Source: Myxococcaceae bacterium (GTDB taxonomy: Bacteria > Myxococcota > Myxococcia > Myxococcales > Myxococcaceae). From it: a DNA stretch of 54,418 nt. The DNA lies in NCBI GenBank assembly GCA_016926755.1, contig JAFGNZ010000069.1:1-54418 (forward strand). Direction: 5' to 3'. Positions 26,777 to 35,900 of the stretch are shown here, piece after piece (position 1 is the stretch's first letter; each line of letters opens with the position of its first letter). Both the position numbers and the translations under genes were made by a program. Under the pieces are notes generated by a model. The model had not been told where the DNA came from. It was given only the letters and a program-made list of their open reading frames with translations, and did no database searches.

Positions 26777-28584
26777 GCTTCTTGCACCATCCTGCGTGCC
26801 ACCTCGAGCTGCTTCCTCGGCAACCTCACCACGAACTCCGTGTAGTCTCCCTCGCGGCCGTCGAACTCCAGCGCTCCGCCGTGCTCGTTGGCGATGATGT
26901 CGTAGCTGAGCGACAGCCCCAGCCCGGTGCCCTCCCCCGGCGGCCGGGTCGTGAAGAAGGGGGTGAAGAGCTGCTCCCGGACAGCCTCGGGGATTCCACT
27001 GCCGTTGTCCCAGATACGGATCTCGATCATGCCCTCACGCTCCCGCGTGGAGATCCGCAACCTGGGCGTGAACGAGCCCCCTTGAGCCTTGAGCCGGGCC
27101 TGGAGCGCGTAGCAGGCGTTCTCGACGAGGTTGCCGATCACGCGGCTGACGCGCTGCGGAGTGAGCAGCACGGGAGCAAGAGCGGGCTGATAGTCCACCT
27201 CGAGGGCTGCTTGGAAGCCGGCGTACCGGAGCCGGAAGCTCTCGTACGCATGCTGGAGCGCCTCCGCGGCCAGCTCGTTGACATCCACCTGCTCGAGCTG
27301 GCCGGTGGTGCCACGCGCGTGCTGGAGCATGGAGCTGATGATGGCGTCCGCGCGCTGGCCCTGCTGGTGAATCCATCCCATGTTCTGCTGCAGCTCCAGG
27401 AGGACACCGTCGAGCTCCTGGAGCGCCTCTGCCGGGATGCTGCCGGCCTGCTGCCGCATCTTGCCGCGCAGCTTCTGCGCGAGCTCGGTAGAGAACTCCG
27501 CGAAGCTGTTGATGAAGGTCAGCGGGTTCTTGATCTCGTGCGCGATGCCGGACGTCAACAGGCCCAGGGAGGCGAGCTTCTCCTGTGCCACCAGCTGCCG
27601 CTGGGTCTGGCGCAGGCGCTCCAGGGCCTCTGACAGCTCGCGGGTCCTCTCGTTGACGCGGTTGTCGAGCGTCTCGTAGAGGCGGGCATTCTCCAGCGAG
27701 ACGGCCGCCTGGTTGGCGAAGGCGGTGAGGAACTCCAGATCCTCCCCGGTGAAGCGGTTGGCCTGGGTGCGGTTGTCCACGTACAGCACCCCCAGCACCT
27801 CGTTGCGCGGCTTGAGGGGCACGCACATGGAAGCTTGGATGGACTGCACCACCACGGAGGAAGCCCCGTCCAGCCGCGAGTCCTGCGAGGCATCCGCGAA
27901 GAGCGCCGCCACGCTGTGGGTGCGCACATATTCGATGATCTGCTGGCTGTAGAACGCTCCAGAGGGCTCCTCGCCCGAGGAGAGCCGGGCCACCCGCGGG
28001 AGGAGCGCGTCGCTCCCGGGCTCCACCAGGAAGATGGCCGCCCGGTCTACCTCGAGGATCTGGAACACGAGCTGGATGATGCGCTCCAAGAGCTCGTCAA
28101 TGGGCACTGGCGAGGAGAGCAGCTGGCTCACCTTGAGCAGGACCTGGAGCTTCTCCGCGGTACGGCTGTCCACCGGCGGCGCCTGCCGCACCTTCAGCAC
28201 GAGGTCTCCCGGCGCGTGCTCCTGCACGAGCAGCTCCTCCATCGTGCGGGACGAGAAGCGGGTCTGGAGCCCCTGGGTCTGCGCGGGCTTCGGCTCCCTG
28301 GCACGGGCCTCGATCCGGAAGGAGATCTCCCCGCAGCGGAAGGTGTCTCCCGAGCGCAGCTCGTGGCGCTCTATCCGCTCCTCGTTGACGAAGGTTCCGT
28401 TCTTGCTGCCCAGATCGATGAGCATGACCCGCTCACCTTCACGCTCGAGCTGTGCGTGGCGGCGCGAGATGCTGGCGTGGAGCGACCAGAAGGTGTTGTC
28501 TTCCGTGCGCCCGATGCACGAGATCCCCTCGGGCAGCGGCAGCACACGCTCAGTGCTCAGGCCGGGGTTGATGATGACCCACAT
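26773..28584 (-). CDS. FHA-GAF sensor histidine kinase
   Basis: 603-residue soluble histidine kinase with no membrane segments. The FHA domain (about 22-95) shows GRTEDN, SRRHA and GSKNGTFVNE, the phosphothreonine-binding signature. The GAF domain (about 155-305) is followed by a coiled-coil helix, then the HisKA domain with His349 in SGIAHEIKNPL. The HATPase domain (about 455-600) has the N box NLVENACYAL, G1 DNGSGIP and G2 GTGLGLSLSYDII. The start MWVIINPG has GGAGAG just upstream; a longer frame to 28716 would run into the upstream CHAT gene. Its stop overlaps the start of the kinase-receiver-cyclase gene, whose receiver is an obvious candidate phosphoacceptor. The FHA domain may read threonine phosphorylation by the neighbouring Hanks-type kinases. 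Confidence 0.94.
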   Translation of the reverse strand: MWVIINPGLSTERVLPLPEGISCIGRTEDNTFWSLHASISRRHAQLEREGERVMLIDLGSKNGTFVNEERIERHELRSGDTFRCGEISFRIEARAREPKPAQTQGLQTRFSSRTMEELLVQEHAPGDLVLKVRQAPPVDSRTAEKLQVLLKVSQLLSSPVPIDELLERIIQLVFQILEVDRAAIFLVEPGSDALLPRVARLSSGEEPSGAFYSQQIIEYVRTHSVAALFADASQDSRLDGASSVVVQSIQASMCVPLKPRNEVLGVLYVDNRTQANRFTGEDLEFLTAFANQAAVSLENARLYETLDNRVNERTRELSEALERLRQTQRQLVAQEKLASLGLLTSGIAHEIKNPLTFINSFAEFSTELAQKLRGKMRQQAGSIPAEALQELDGVLLELQQNMGWIHQQGQRADAIISSMLQHARGTTGQLEQVDVNELAAEALQHAYESFRLRYAGFQAALEVDYQPALAPVLLTPQRVSRVIGNLVENACYALQARLKAQGGSFTPRLRISTREREGMIEIRIWDNGSGIPEAVREQLFTPFFTTRPPGEGTGLGLSLSYDIIANEHGGALEFDGREGDYTEFVVRLPRKQLEVARRMVQEA

Positions 28585-28630
28585 GCGCTCTCCATCGTAA
28601 CACTCCAAGGTCTGGCCGGATCTGCCGGTA

Positions 28631-31600
28631 CTAGGGGGCTGGTGCTCGCTGGGGACTCGTGGTGAGCGAGCGAAGAGGAGCGTCGCTGCCCAGGGAGATG
28701 AAGGGCGCCCAAGCATGCGGGTGGGGCTGAGCCTGGCGCAGGGAGAGCATGGCCGCTTGGAGAGCGGCCGCGCGGCCCTGCCCTGCCAGGAGGTTCTGGT
28801 AGTAGCGCTCCATGAGCAGGCGAGTGGAGTCGTCGTTGACCTTCCACAGGCTCATCACGAGTGTCTCCGCGCCAGCGACGACCAGGGCCCGGCGCAGGCC
28901 GTAGACACCCTGGCCGAGCTTGACGTCGCCGCGGCCTGTGTCACAGGCGGACAGGACGACGAGCTGAGTGCCCCACAGGTCCAAGCCCGCCAGCTCCAGA
29001 GCGGTGACCAGGGCGGAGTCGGCGCGAGGCGTGGGGGTACCGGTGGCGTCGGGTTGCTGAGAGCGTGCGCCGGTGAGGACGAGGCCGGAGCGCAGCAGGG
29101 GATCCTCGGGGCGCCGAGCGGAGACGCCTGGGCCGCCGACGGCGCCGAGGGCGCGGGAGTCAGCGGGAGTGGCGGCATCCTCGAGGAAGAAGCCATGGGT
29201 GGCGAGGTGAAGGACAGCAGGAGTGGGCAGCTCCAGCAGCCGTTGCTTGGAGGCGTCGGCGCCAAGGAAGAGCTGGGCCTGGGGAAACAGGCGCTGAATG
29301 GCCTCGGCCTCCAGGCGCGTGCCGGGAAGAGGAGGCCAGGGGTGCTCGGCCACCTCCGCCCGCAGGGTAGAGAAGAAGCGCTCCAGGGAGGAGGAGCGCT
29401 GGAGCCGTGAGAACTCTCGCGTGGTGGAGGTGGGAGCTGGGGTGGTGAAGGCGGGATCGGCCAGGACGACGACAGCGCCAGAGGAAGGAGTGTCCAGGGT
29501 GCGAGGCAGGAGCTCCTTGCCGGAGGTGAGGTAGGAGAAGTCAAAGGAGTCAACGAGGAAGGACTTGCCGTCGTGGAGGGCGGCGAAGGGCGCCAGGGCG
29601 AGCTGGCCGTCCGGCGCCAGGAAGAGGCGGCGGGTGCCCCCGAGAAGAGGCCGCAGGGGCTTGAAGACGAGGGTGTAGAGCGCCTGAGCGGAGGGTTGGT
29701 AGGCGGCCTCGCGGAAGGCCAGAGCGTCACGCAGGCGGGAGACGGCGCGGTCGATGGGAGCCGCGGGGCCGAGGTCGAGGATGCGGATGCCGGCGTCCGG
29801 GAAGAGCACCAGGGCCAGGTAGCGCAGCTGGGAGGGAAGCTTCGACTTAGGAGTACCGGGTTTGGGAACGAGAGGCCGGTCCATGTAGGCGACGAACTCG
29901 ATGAGGGCGCCGTCCTTGGGCAGGGAGGCGGCGACGCGGCCGGCGATGTCGTCGGGTGAAGGAAGAGCGGAGAGGGCGCGCAGGGGGGCTGAGTGCCGGG
30001 CGAGGTCCGCTTCAAGCGCATCGCCTTGGTCTGCGAGCTCCTTCAGCTGCTTCTGGTAGTCCGCGGGGGGGAGCGCTTGCGGGCCTTGGAGCGAGAGTTG
30101 GGCGAGCTGGGTACGCAGGCCGCGCAGGCGCTCGAAGGTGTCGCGATCCTGAGGGCCGAGGCTGCGGAAGACGGTGCGGGAGGTGTTGGAGATCTCCTCG
30201 ACGGAGCGGCCCTTGCGCAGCAGCACGGCGGTGAGGGCCAGGCGCTGAACGGAGGCGCTTCGCGGGTGCGCGCGCAGCAGGGCGTAGAGGCGCTCCTCTT
30301 CTTTGCGGAGGAGTTGGAGAAAGCTGGTCAGGCGCGACTCGGAGAAATCGAGGGACTCCTTGCGCAGACGCGACTCGGAGCTGGAGAAAGCACGCGTCAG
30401 GAGCGGCAGGGCGTCGGCGAGGCGGTGCTGCGCCAGGCGCAGCTGGGCGAGGCTGTTGAGCGAGGAGGCGACGTCGGGGTGGTGCTCGCCGAGGGCTTCC
30501 TCTCGAATGGCGAGCGCGCGCTGAAGGAGCGGCTCGGCCCGGCTGTGCAACCCCTGCGTCCCGTAGAGGAGGGCGAGGTTCTCGAGCGAGTCGGCGAAAT
30601 CGGGGTGGTACTTTCCGACGGCTCCCTCCTGAATGGAAAGCGCGCGCTGGGAGAGGGGCTCGGCCCGGCTGTACAACCCCTGCTCCCTGTAGAGGTTGGC
30701 AAGGTTGTTGAGTGATTGGGCGACGCTGGGATGGTGCTTGCCGAGGGCTTGCTCCTTGATGGCAAGCGCGCGCTGAAGGAGCGGCTCGGCCCGGCTGTAC
30801 AACCCCTGCTCCGCGTAGAGGGTGGCGAAGTTCAGGAGTGAGGAGGCGACGTCGGGATGGTGCTCGCCGAGGGCCTCCTCCCGAATGGCGAGCGCTCGCT
30901 GGTGGAGGGGCTCGGCCCGGCTGTACAACCCCTGCGCCCCGTAGAGGAGGGCGAGGTTATTGAGCGTGGGGGCGACGTCGGGATGGTGCTTGCCGAGGGC
31001 TTCCTCCCGAATGGCGAGCGCTCGCTGGAGGAGGGGCTCGGCCCGGCTGTACAAGCCTTGATCGTTGTAGACGGTGGCGAGGTTATTGAGCGTGTAGGCG
31101 ACGTTGGGATGGTGCTTGCCGTAGGTCTCCTCATCAATGACGAGCGCGCGCTGGTAGAGGGGTTCGGCCCGGCTGAACAGCCCCTGGTTGGCGTAGAGGT
31201 TGGCGAGGTTCAGGAGCGAGTCGGCGACGAGGGGATGGTCCTTGCCGAGGGCCTCCTCCCGAATGGCGAGCGCACGCTGGTGGAGGGGCTCAGCCTGGCT
31301 GTACAACCCTTTGGAGTTGTAGAGACTGGCGAGGCTATTGAGCGCGGCGGCGACGAGGGGATGGTGCTTGCCGAAGGCCGCCTCCCGAATGGCGAGCGCG
31401 CGCTGAAGGAGCGGCTCGGCGCGGGCGTACTCTCCCTGGTGCCGGTAGAGAGCACCCAATTTGTGGAGGCAGAGCGCCACCTCGGGGTGTGTTCCGCCCA
31501 ACACGGCCTCTCTGAGCGTGAGCGCCTGCTCGGCCTTCGGGATGGCTTCAGCGTACTTGCCTTCTTTCTGGAGCTTCTCCGCCTCGTCCAAGGCGGCCTG

Positions 31601-31699
31601 TGCCTCCACCAGCCGCGGATCCGAGGGCTCCACGCCGGCATCCTTGCCAGCCGCGCAGCAGAGGAAGACCACGGTCATCCACCCAAGCACTCGCCGCAT
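28631..31699 (-). CDS. TPR-repeat CHAT-domain protein (caspase-like protease fold)
   Basis: 1022-residue protein. A short hydrophobic N-terminus (RVLGWMTVVFLCCAAG) suggests a signal or membrane anchor, but a canonical lipobox is not seen. Residues 75-410 are eight uninterrupted 42-residue TPR units of kinesin-light-chain type (consensus NLA-LY---GLYSRAEPLLQRALAIREEALGKHHPDV), flanked by weaker units. The C-terminal CHAT domain (about 690-1005) has catalytic His835 (HLATHGFF) and Cys919 (VVLSACDTG), so the peptidase dyad is intact. The start was chosen for the strong GGAGGA 9 nt upstream; a frame start 10 codons earlier lacks one. It lies 51 bp after the ADYC gene and 46 bp before the histidine kinase gene. 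CHAT proteins are separin/caspase-like proteases often tied to STAND and TPR scaffolds; the substrate is unknown. Confidence 0.94.
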   Translation of the reverse strand: MRRVLGWMTVVFLCCAAGKDAGVEPSDPRLVEAQAALDEAEKLQKEGKYAEAIPKAEQALTLREAVLGGTHPEVALCLHKLGALYRHQGEYARAEPLLQRALAIREAAFGKHHPLVAAALNSLASLYNSKGLYSQAEPLHQRALAIREEALGKDHPLVADSLLNLANLYANQGLFSRAEPLYQRALVIDEETYGKHHPNVAYTLNNLATVYNDQGLYSRAEPLLQRALAIREEALGKHHPDVAPTLNNLALLYGAQGLYSRAEPLHQRALAIREEALGEHHPDVASSLLNFATLYAEQGLYSRAEPLLQRALAIKEQALGKHHPSVAQSLNNLANLYREQGLYSRAEPLSQRALSIQEGAVGKYHPDFADSLENLALLYGTQGLHSRAEPLLQRALAIREEALGEHHPDVASSLNSLAQLRLAQHRLADALPLLTRAFSSSESRLRKESLDFSESRLTSFLQLLRKEEERLYALLRAHPRSASVQRLALTAVLLRKGRSVEEISNTSRTVFRSLGPQDRDTFERLRGLRTQLAQLSLQGPQALPPADYQKQLKELADQGDALEADLARHSAPLRALSALPSPDDIAGRVAASLPKDGALIEFVAYMDRPLVPKPGTPKSKLPSQLRYLALVLFPDAGIRILDLGPAAPIDRAVSRLRDALAFREAAYQPSAQALYTLVFKPLRPLLGGTRRLFLAPDGQLALAPFAALHDGKSFLVDSFDFSYLTSGKELLPRTLDTPSSGAVVVLADPAFTTPAPTSTTREFSRLQRSSSLERFFSTLRAEVAEHPWPPLPGTRLEAEAIQRLFPQAQLFLGADASKQRLLELPTPAVLHLATHGFFLEDAATPADSRALGAVGGPGVSARRPEDPLLRSGLVLTGARSQQPDATGTPTPRADSALVTALELAGLDLWGTQLVVLSACDTGRGDVKLGQGVYGLRRALVVAGAETLVMSLWKVNDDSTRLLMERYYQNLLAGQGRAAALQAAMLSLRQAQPHPHAWAPFISLGSDAPLRSLTTSPQRAPAP
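30470..31477 (-). repeat. Eight tandem 126-bp coding repeats (TPR units)
   Basis: The DNA under residues 75-410 of the CHAT protein repeats with a 126-bp period. Neighbouring copies share long identical stretches (for example around the GLYSRAEPL and RALAIREEALG codons). Copies differ mainly at the codons between those blocks. This is in-frame coding repetition, not a CRISPR or intergenic array, and it could expand or contract by slippage or recombination. Confidence 0.9.
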
Positions 31700-31750
31700 G
31701 TCATTCCTCCAGAGGTAAGTCGTTGGCAATGGCCGCCTCCCGCCGCGGGT

Positions 31751-32824
31751 CTACTGGCCTGGGGCTGGAGCGGCGGCGCTCTTGTGGCTCTCGTACGAGC
31801 GGTTGCGCAGCAGCGGCGCTCCCGGGCTCATGCCCTCGCGCTGTAGCGTGCAGCGGTCCCCCTGCCCCAGCTCCACCGCCGCGCCCGCGCGGAAGCGCCC
31901 CGGGCACTCCTTGACGATCGTCTCCAGCGCCCGCCCATCCCGGGTGCGAGACAGGCACGTGGCCCCGTCCGGCGCCCAGGCCGCCTCGAAGGAGGCGCGG
32001 GAGAGATCCCAGTCCGCGGAGGACTCCGTCGTCGCGGCGAGCAGCCCCAGCCTGTCATACATGTCGATGATCGTGCCCTCGTGGGTGTGGCTCTGGCCGT
32101 TGCCGCAGTAGTCCGCGCGGGCCATGCGCGTGCAGGCCTGGTGCAGCTCCACCAGCGACTGCCCCTCCCGGCTGGCCCAGGGCTTGTAGCCCCAGCGGAT
32201 GCACTTGGTGATGACGCCGTTCTCGCACGCCAGGGTGAACTTGCCCGGCGCCTCCTGGCGAGCCCCGCTGGCATCCCACACTCCCCCCACCGCCAGCGCC
32301 CGCGGGTCAGGCACGGCGCCGGAGGCTTCGCACGGGTTCTCCCACTGCTGGGCCACCGGGTTCCAGGCCTCGATGCGGTACCAGGCCATGCTGGGATCCT
32401 CGGGCGCGGGCTCCGCGCCGCAGAAGGCCACCTCCACGGGCTTGCCCTCACTGGAGGTGCCTTGGAGCACGGTGCCCACCGGGCCGGTGGAGGCCTCGGG
32501 AGAGGCCTCCAGGCGCCCGTCCACCAGCCTCAGGGCCTTCACTGCGGCATCGGACTTGCGCAACGCGTTGAGGTCCACGGAGACGATCACGCTGCGGCGC
32601 TCATCGCGCCCCTGCTGCGGGCCCCAGGCGCCCTTCATTCCCCACAGCATCGTCCCCTGGGGCTTGCCACTGCGATCAGGAGCCCGGCTCTGGCAGCGGC
32701 GCGCGTACCGCTCGGCCTCGGACAGAGGGGCGGGGGTGCCCGTGGAGGAAGGTCCGGCTGCCAGCGCCGGCACGGCAAACAGCAGACACACAGCTGCGAG
32801 CAGGGACTTGTTCATCACGTTCAT
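31751..32824 (-). CDS. Secreted ADYC-domain protein
   Basis: 357-residue exported protein. A Sec signal peptide (MNVMNKSLLAAVCLLFAVPALAAG, cleavage near Ala-Leu-Ala-Ala) opens it. The middle holds the motif RADYCGNGQSHTHEG (about residues 236-250), which matches the ADYC domain found mainly in myxobacterial secreted proteins. Paired cysteines (about 44, 133, 164, 199, 208, 230, 240, 291, 310, 330) suggest disulfides, as expected outside the cytoplasm. The ATG was chosen because GAGG lies about 10 nt upstream; the Met four codons in has none. No biochemical role is established for this family as far as I know. It lies 150 bp after the kinase-STAND-SUMF1 gene and 51 bp before the TPR-CHAT gene, so co-expression is likely. 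Confidence 0.8.
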   Translation of the reverse strand: MNVMNKSLLAAVCLLFAVPALAAGPSSTGTPAPLSEAERYARRCQSRAPDRSGKPQGTMLWGMKGAWGPQQGRDERRSVIVSVDLNALRKSDAAVKALRLVDGRLEASPEASTGPVGTVLQGTSSEGKPVEVAFCGAEPAPEDPSMAWYRIEAWNPVAQQWENPCEASGAVPDPRALAVGGVWDASGARQEAPGKFTLACENGVITKCIRWGYKPWASREGQSLVELHQACTRMARADYCGNGQSHTHEGTIIDMYDRLGLLAATTESSADWDLSRASFEAAWAPDGATCLSRTRDGRALETIVKECPGRFRAGAAVELGQGDRCTLQREGMSPGAPLLRNRSYESHKSAAAPAPGQ

Positions 32825-32974
32825 GGGTGCGCCTCTTCGTGGGTGGGCGCAGGCCAGTGCAAGGCGGGTACCAGCATGGCTTTCCGGTATGGACAGAGCG
32901 TGAGCACGCCCGGGGCCGAGTGGGATCCCCGTACTGACACACCCGCTGGCACGTCGGCTGGCATGCCAATGGGA

Positions 32975-35900
32975 CTACCGGGGAGAGAATGAGGCGCACA
33001 CGCGCACGCCAGTCGTCGCGTCACGCAGGGAGGGATCGCCTGGCGTGCGGTTGGCGGCATGCGCGACGGCATCGTCGTAGTACCAGGCCCCCCCTCGCAG
33101 GGCGATGCGCCCGATGTCGGGGGTCGCGGGCCGGGTCATCTCGAACGCGTTGCCCGCCATGTCGATGAGGCCGAAGGGGCTCGTGGACGCAGGGTAGGAG
33201 CCGATCACGTCGGGCCCGAAAGCACTGGACTGCCGATCATACGTCGTGTCGATGTTGGCATCCTCTGGCAGCAGCCGGTCTCCATGCGGGTACGCGCGGC
33301 CGTCGGCACCGCGGGCGGCGCGCTCCCACTCATCCTCTCTGCACAGGCGCGCTCCAGGCAGGCGCCCCGAGCGGTTCAGCCAGAAGAAGTAGCCCGCGAG
33401 ATCCTCGGCGGAGACGCCGGACAGGGGAAACCGGCGCCAGTCCGCGGTGTTGCGCTGGGTCCGGCCGGGGTAGTGAAGCGGCTCTCCCTGCCGCGCCGTG
33501 AGGATGCCGTCGAGCGAGCGGTGGAAGGAGAAGACCCAGCCAGTGCCGGGCTGGTGCCTCAGCGAGATCCCCCCGAAGGTGCCCATGCTCGCCTGCTCGA
33601 GGAGGCGTCTGGCCGCTGCGTCCGGGGGCAGGGAGTCAAGGTAGGCGATCCAGTCGCCGAACGTCACCTCTGACTTCCCGATCAGGTACCCCTCGTTGAG
33701 ACAGTACCGGTGGAGCGGCGGGCTGCGCATGAACCGCCGCATCTGCTCTGGATCGGCGCTGCCCAGCAGGAAGCAGCCGGGAGCGATGTAGACATAGCCC
33801 TCGGGCACCTCGGCCGGGAGCACGAGGCGGACCCGCTCGCGCTCGCCATGCCTGAGCAGCAGGGGCAGGTCCACCTGTGCGCGATCAGGCCGGGTGATGT
33901 GGAGGAGGTAGGAGCCCTCGGGCAGCCGCACGCCGGTGAGGGGGGTCGGGCCGAGCTCCTGGACAGGCTGGCGGTGCAGCACGCCTTGGGCGTCAGGCAC
34001 GTAGCGCTCGATCTGGACCCTGGCGCCGGAGGGATCCGTCACGAGCTCGAGCTCGGCCGGCGCCAGCAGCCGCTGCCGCCACTCGCCGCTGTCCTCCGCG
34101 GTGTCGATCAGCTGCTCCAGGCGCTGCCTCAGCTCAGCCCGCGCGTGCTGTTGGTGGAAGTGCTCGGCCAGCTGCATGCGCTCGTAGGTGAGCCCGGTGA
34201 GGAGCCGCCGCGCCTCCCCATGGCCTTGCTCACGCTCCAGCGTCCTCTCCAGGGACTGGCCTGCGCGGGCGTAGGCCGCATCCGCCTGCGCGAGCAGGCC
34301 GAGCGCTTCCGCCCAGCGCCGCTCGGCCGCTTTCCAGGGATCGTGGGCGCCGGGTGAGGCCCCAGGGGTGGAGGACGGAGGCGCCCGGCCGTCAAACAGC
34401 GCCAGCGCCTCCTCACGCCGTGCGCGGGCCTCCTCTCCCAGGGAGTGGCCCTCGGCGGCCGCCTGCCTCGCGGCTCCCAGCGCGGCGGCGACGAAGCGCT
34501 TGTCCTCGAGGTACGCCTGCAGGCGCAGCCCCCCATAGACGGCGGCGATGGCGAACACCCCGAGGAGCGTGGCCAGGTACCGGCCCCACCGCTGGAGCCT
34601 CAGGGCGCGGCGCGAGGCGAAGAGGAAGGCATGCTCACGGGGGCCCAGGGTGGTGAGATCCAGCGGGCGCGTCTCGTCCAGCTGCCGCTGCCCCCACAGG
34701 GCCTCCTTGGCGTGGGCCAGGCGCTCCCACTCGGCGCTCGCCGCCTCCACGCGCTGCCGCACCGCGCGGTGGCCAATGTCGTTGTCGAGCCAGTTGCGCA
34801 GCGTGCCCCAGTGCGTGATGAGCGAGTCATGGGCGATGCCGTACCACGCCTGGCCGCCCGCGGTGCGCGCGTGGAGAAGCCGGCCATCGATGAGCGCGCG
34901 AAGGGCGGTGCGGGAGGTGGCCTCCGAGGCCGCGGCGAGCTCCTCCTCGCTGTGCTCGCTGCGCGTGCCCTCGGCCGTCACCAGCTGGAGCAGGAGCCGC
35001 CGCGCCGCCTGCTGCCCGGCGGGACTCAGCCCCGCGAGCACCCCGTCCGCGTGCCGCGACAGCGCTCCGGCCACGCCGCCCATCGCGTCCAGCGCCGCCC
35101 GGGTGATGCGGCCCTCCGCCGGGTTGCGCCGCTCCCACAGCTCGGCGAGCGCGAACTGGAGCAGGGGCAGGCTGCCCGCGCCGTGCGCCGTGGATGCCAC
35201 CAGCGCCTGGATCAGCTCCTCGGACTCGAAGACCACGCCGCGGCTGCGCGCCGGGCCGGTGATGGCCTCGCGCACTCCCTCGGGGGACATGGGCCGGAGG
35301 ATGAAGAGCGCGCGCTCGGCCTCGTCTCCCAGGCCGGGCAACGCGCACACGCGCGTGAGGAAGTCGCCGCGCACCGCCAGGAGTATGCGCACGCCCTCCG
35401 AGGGGAGGGCGAGCTCACCCAGCAGGGCAGCGAAGCCCGCGGCCTGGGCGGGCTCGGCGACGGTGATGAGCTCCTCCAACTGATCGATGAAGAGGAGCAG
35501 GCCGCGCCGCCCCTGGAAGGCCTCACGCAGCCCCTGCCCCACCGAGGCCGGCATGTCCGCGAGCGCGGCGACGAGCTCCGGCTCCTTCTGGCCCAGCAGG
35601 GGCGCGAGCGCGGCGGCCAGGGACTCTAGCGGCCGCGAGCCAGGACAGAGGGTGACCGTGGAGAGCTCACGGCCCGCCTCCAGGGCGCTGGCGGCCATCC
35701 GAGGCAGCACACCGGCCCTGCACAATGAGGACTTGCCAACGCCGGAGTCGCCCGCGACGAGCACCAGGGACTGGCGGCGCAGGCGCTCGAGCACGGCGCG
35801 GATGTCCACGTCGCGGCCGAAGAAGAGGGCGCGGTGCTCGGCCTCGAAGGGTTCCAGGCCCCGGTAGGGGTTGCCGGCGGCGAGCTGCGCGGAGGCGTGG

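Noticed and set aside
28585-28716. Longer N-terminus for the FHA histidine kinase (start at 28716)
   Set aside because: It would overlap the CHAT gene end and adds low-complexity residues; MWVIINPG has a good ribosome site and begins the FHA domain.
30470-31477. Regular 126-bp repeats suggestive of an array
   Set aside because: The units are in frame and encode TPR motifs with no separate spacers, so this is not a CRISPR array.
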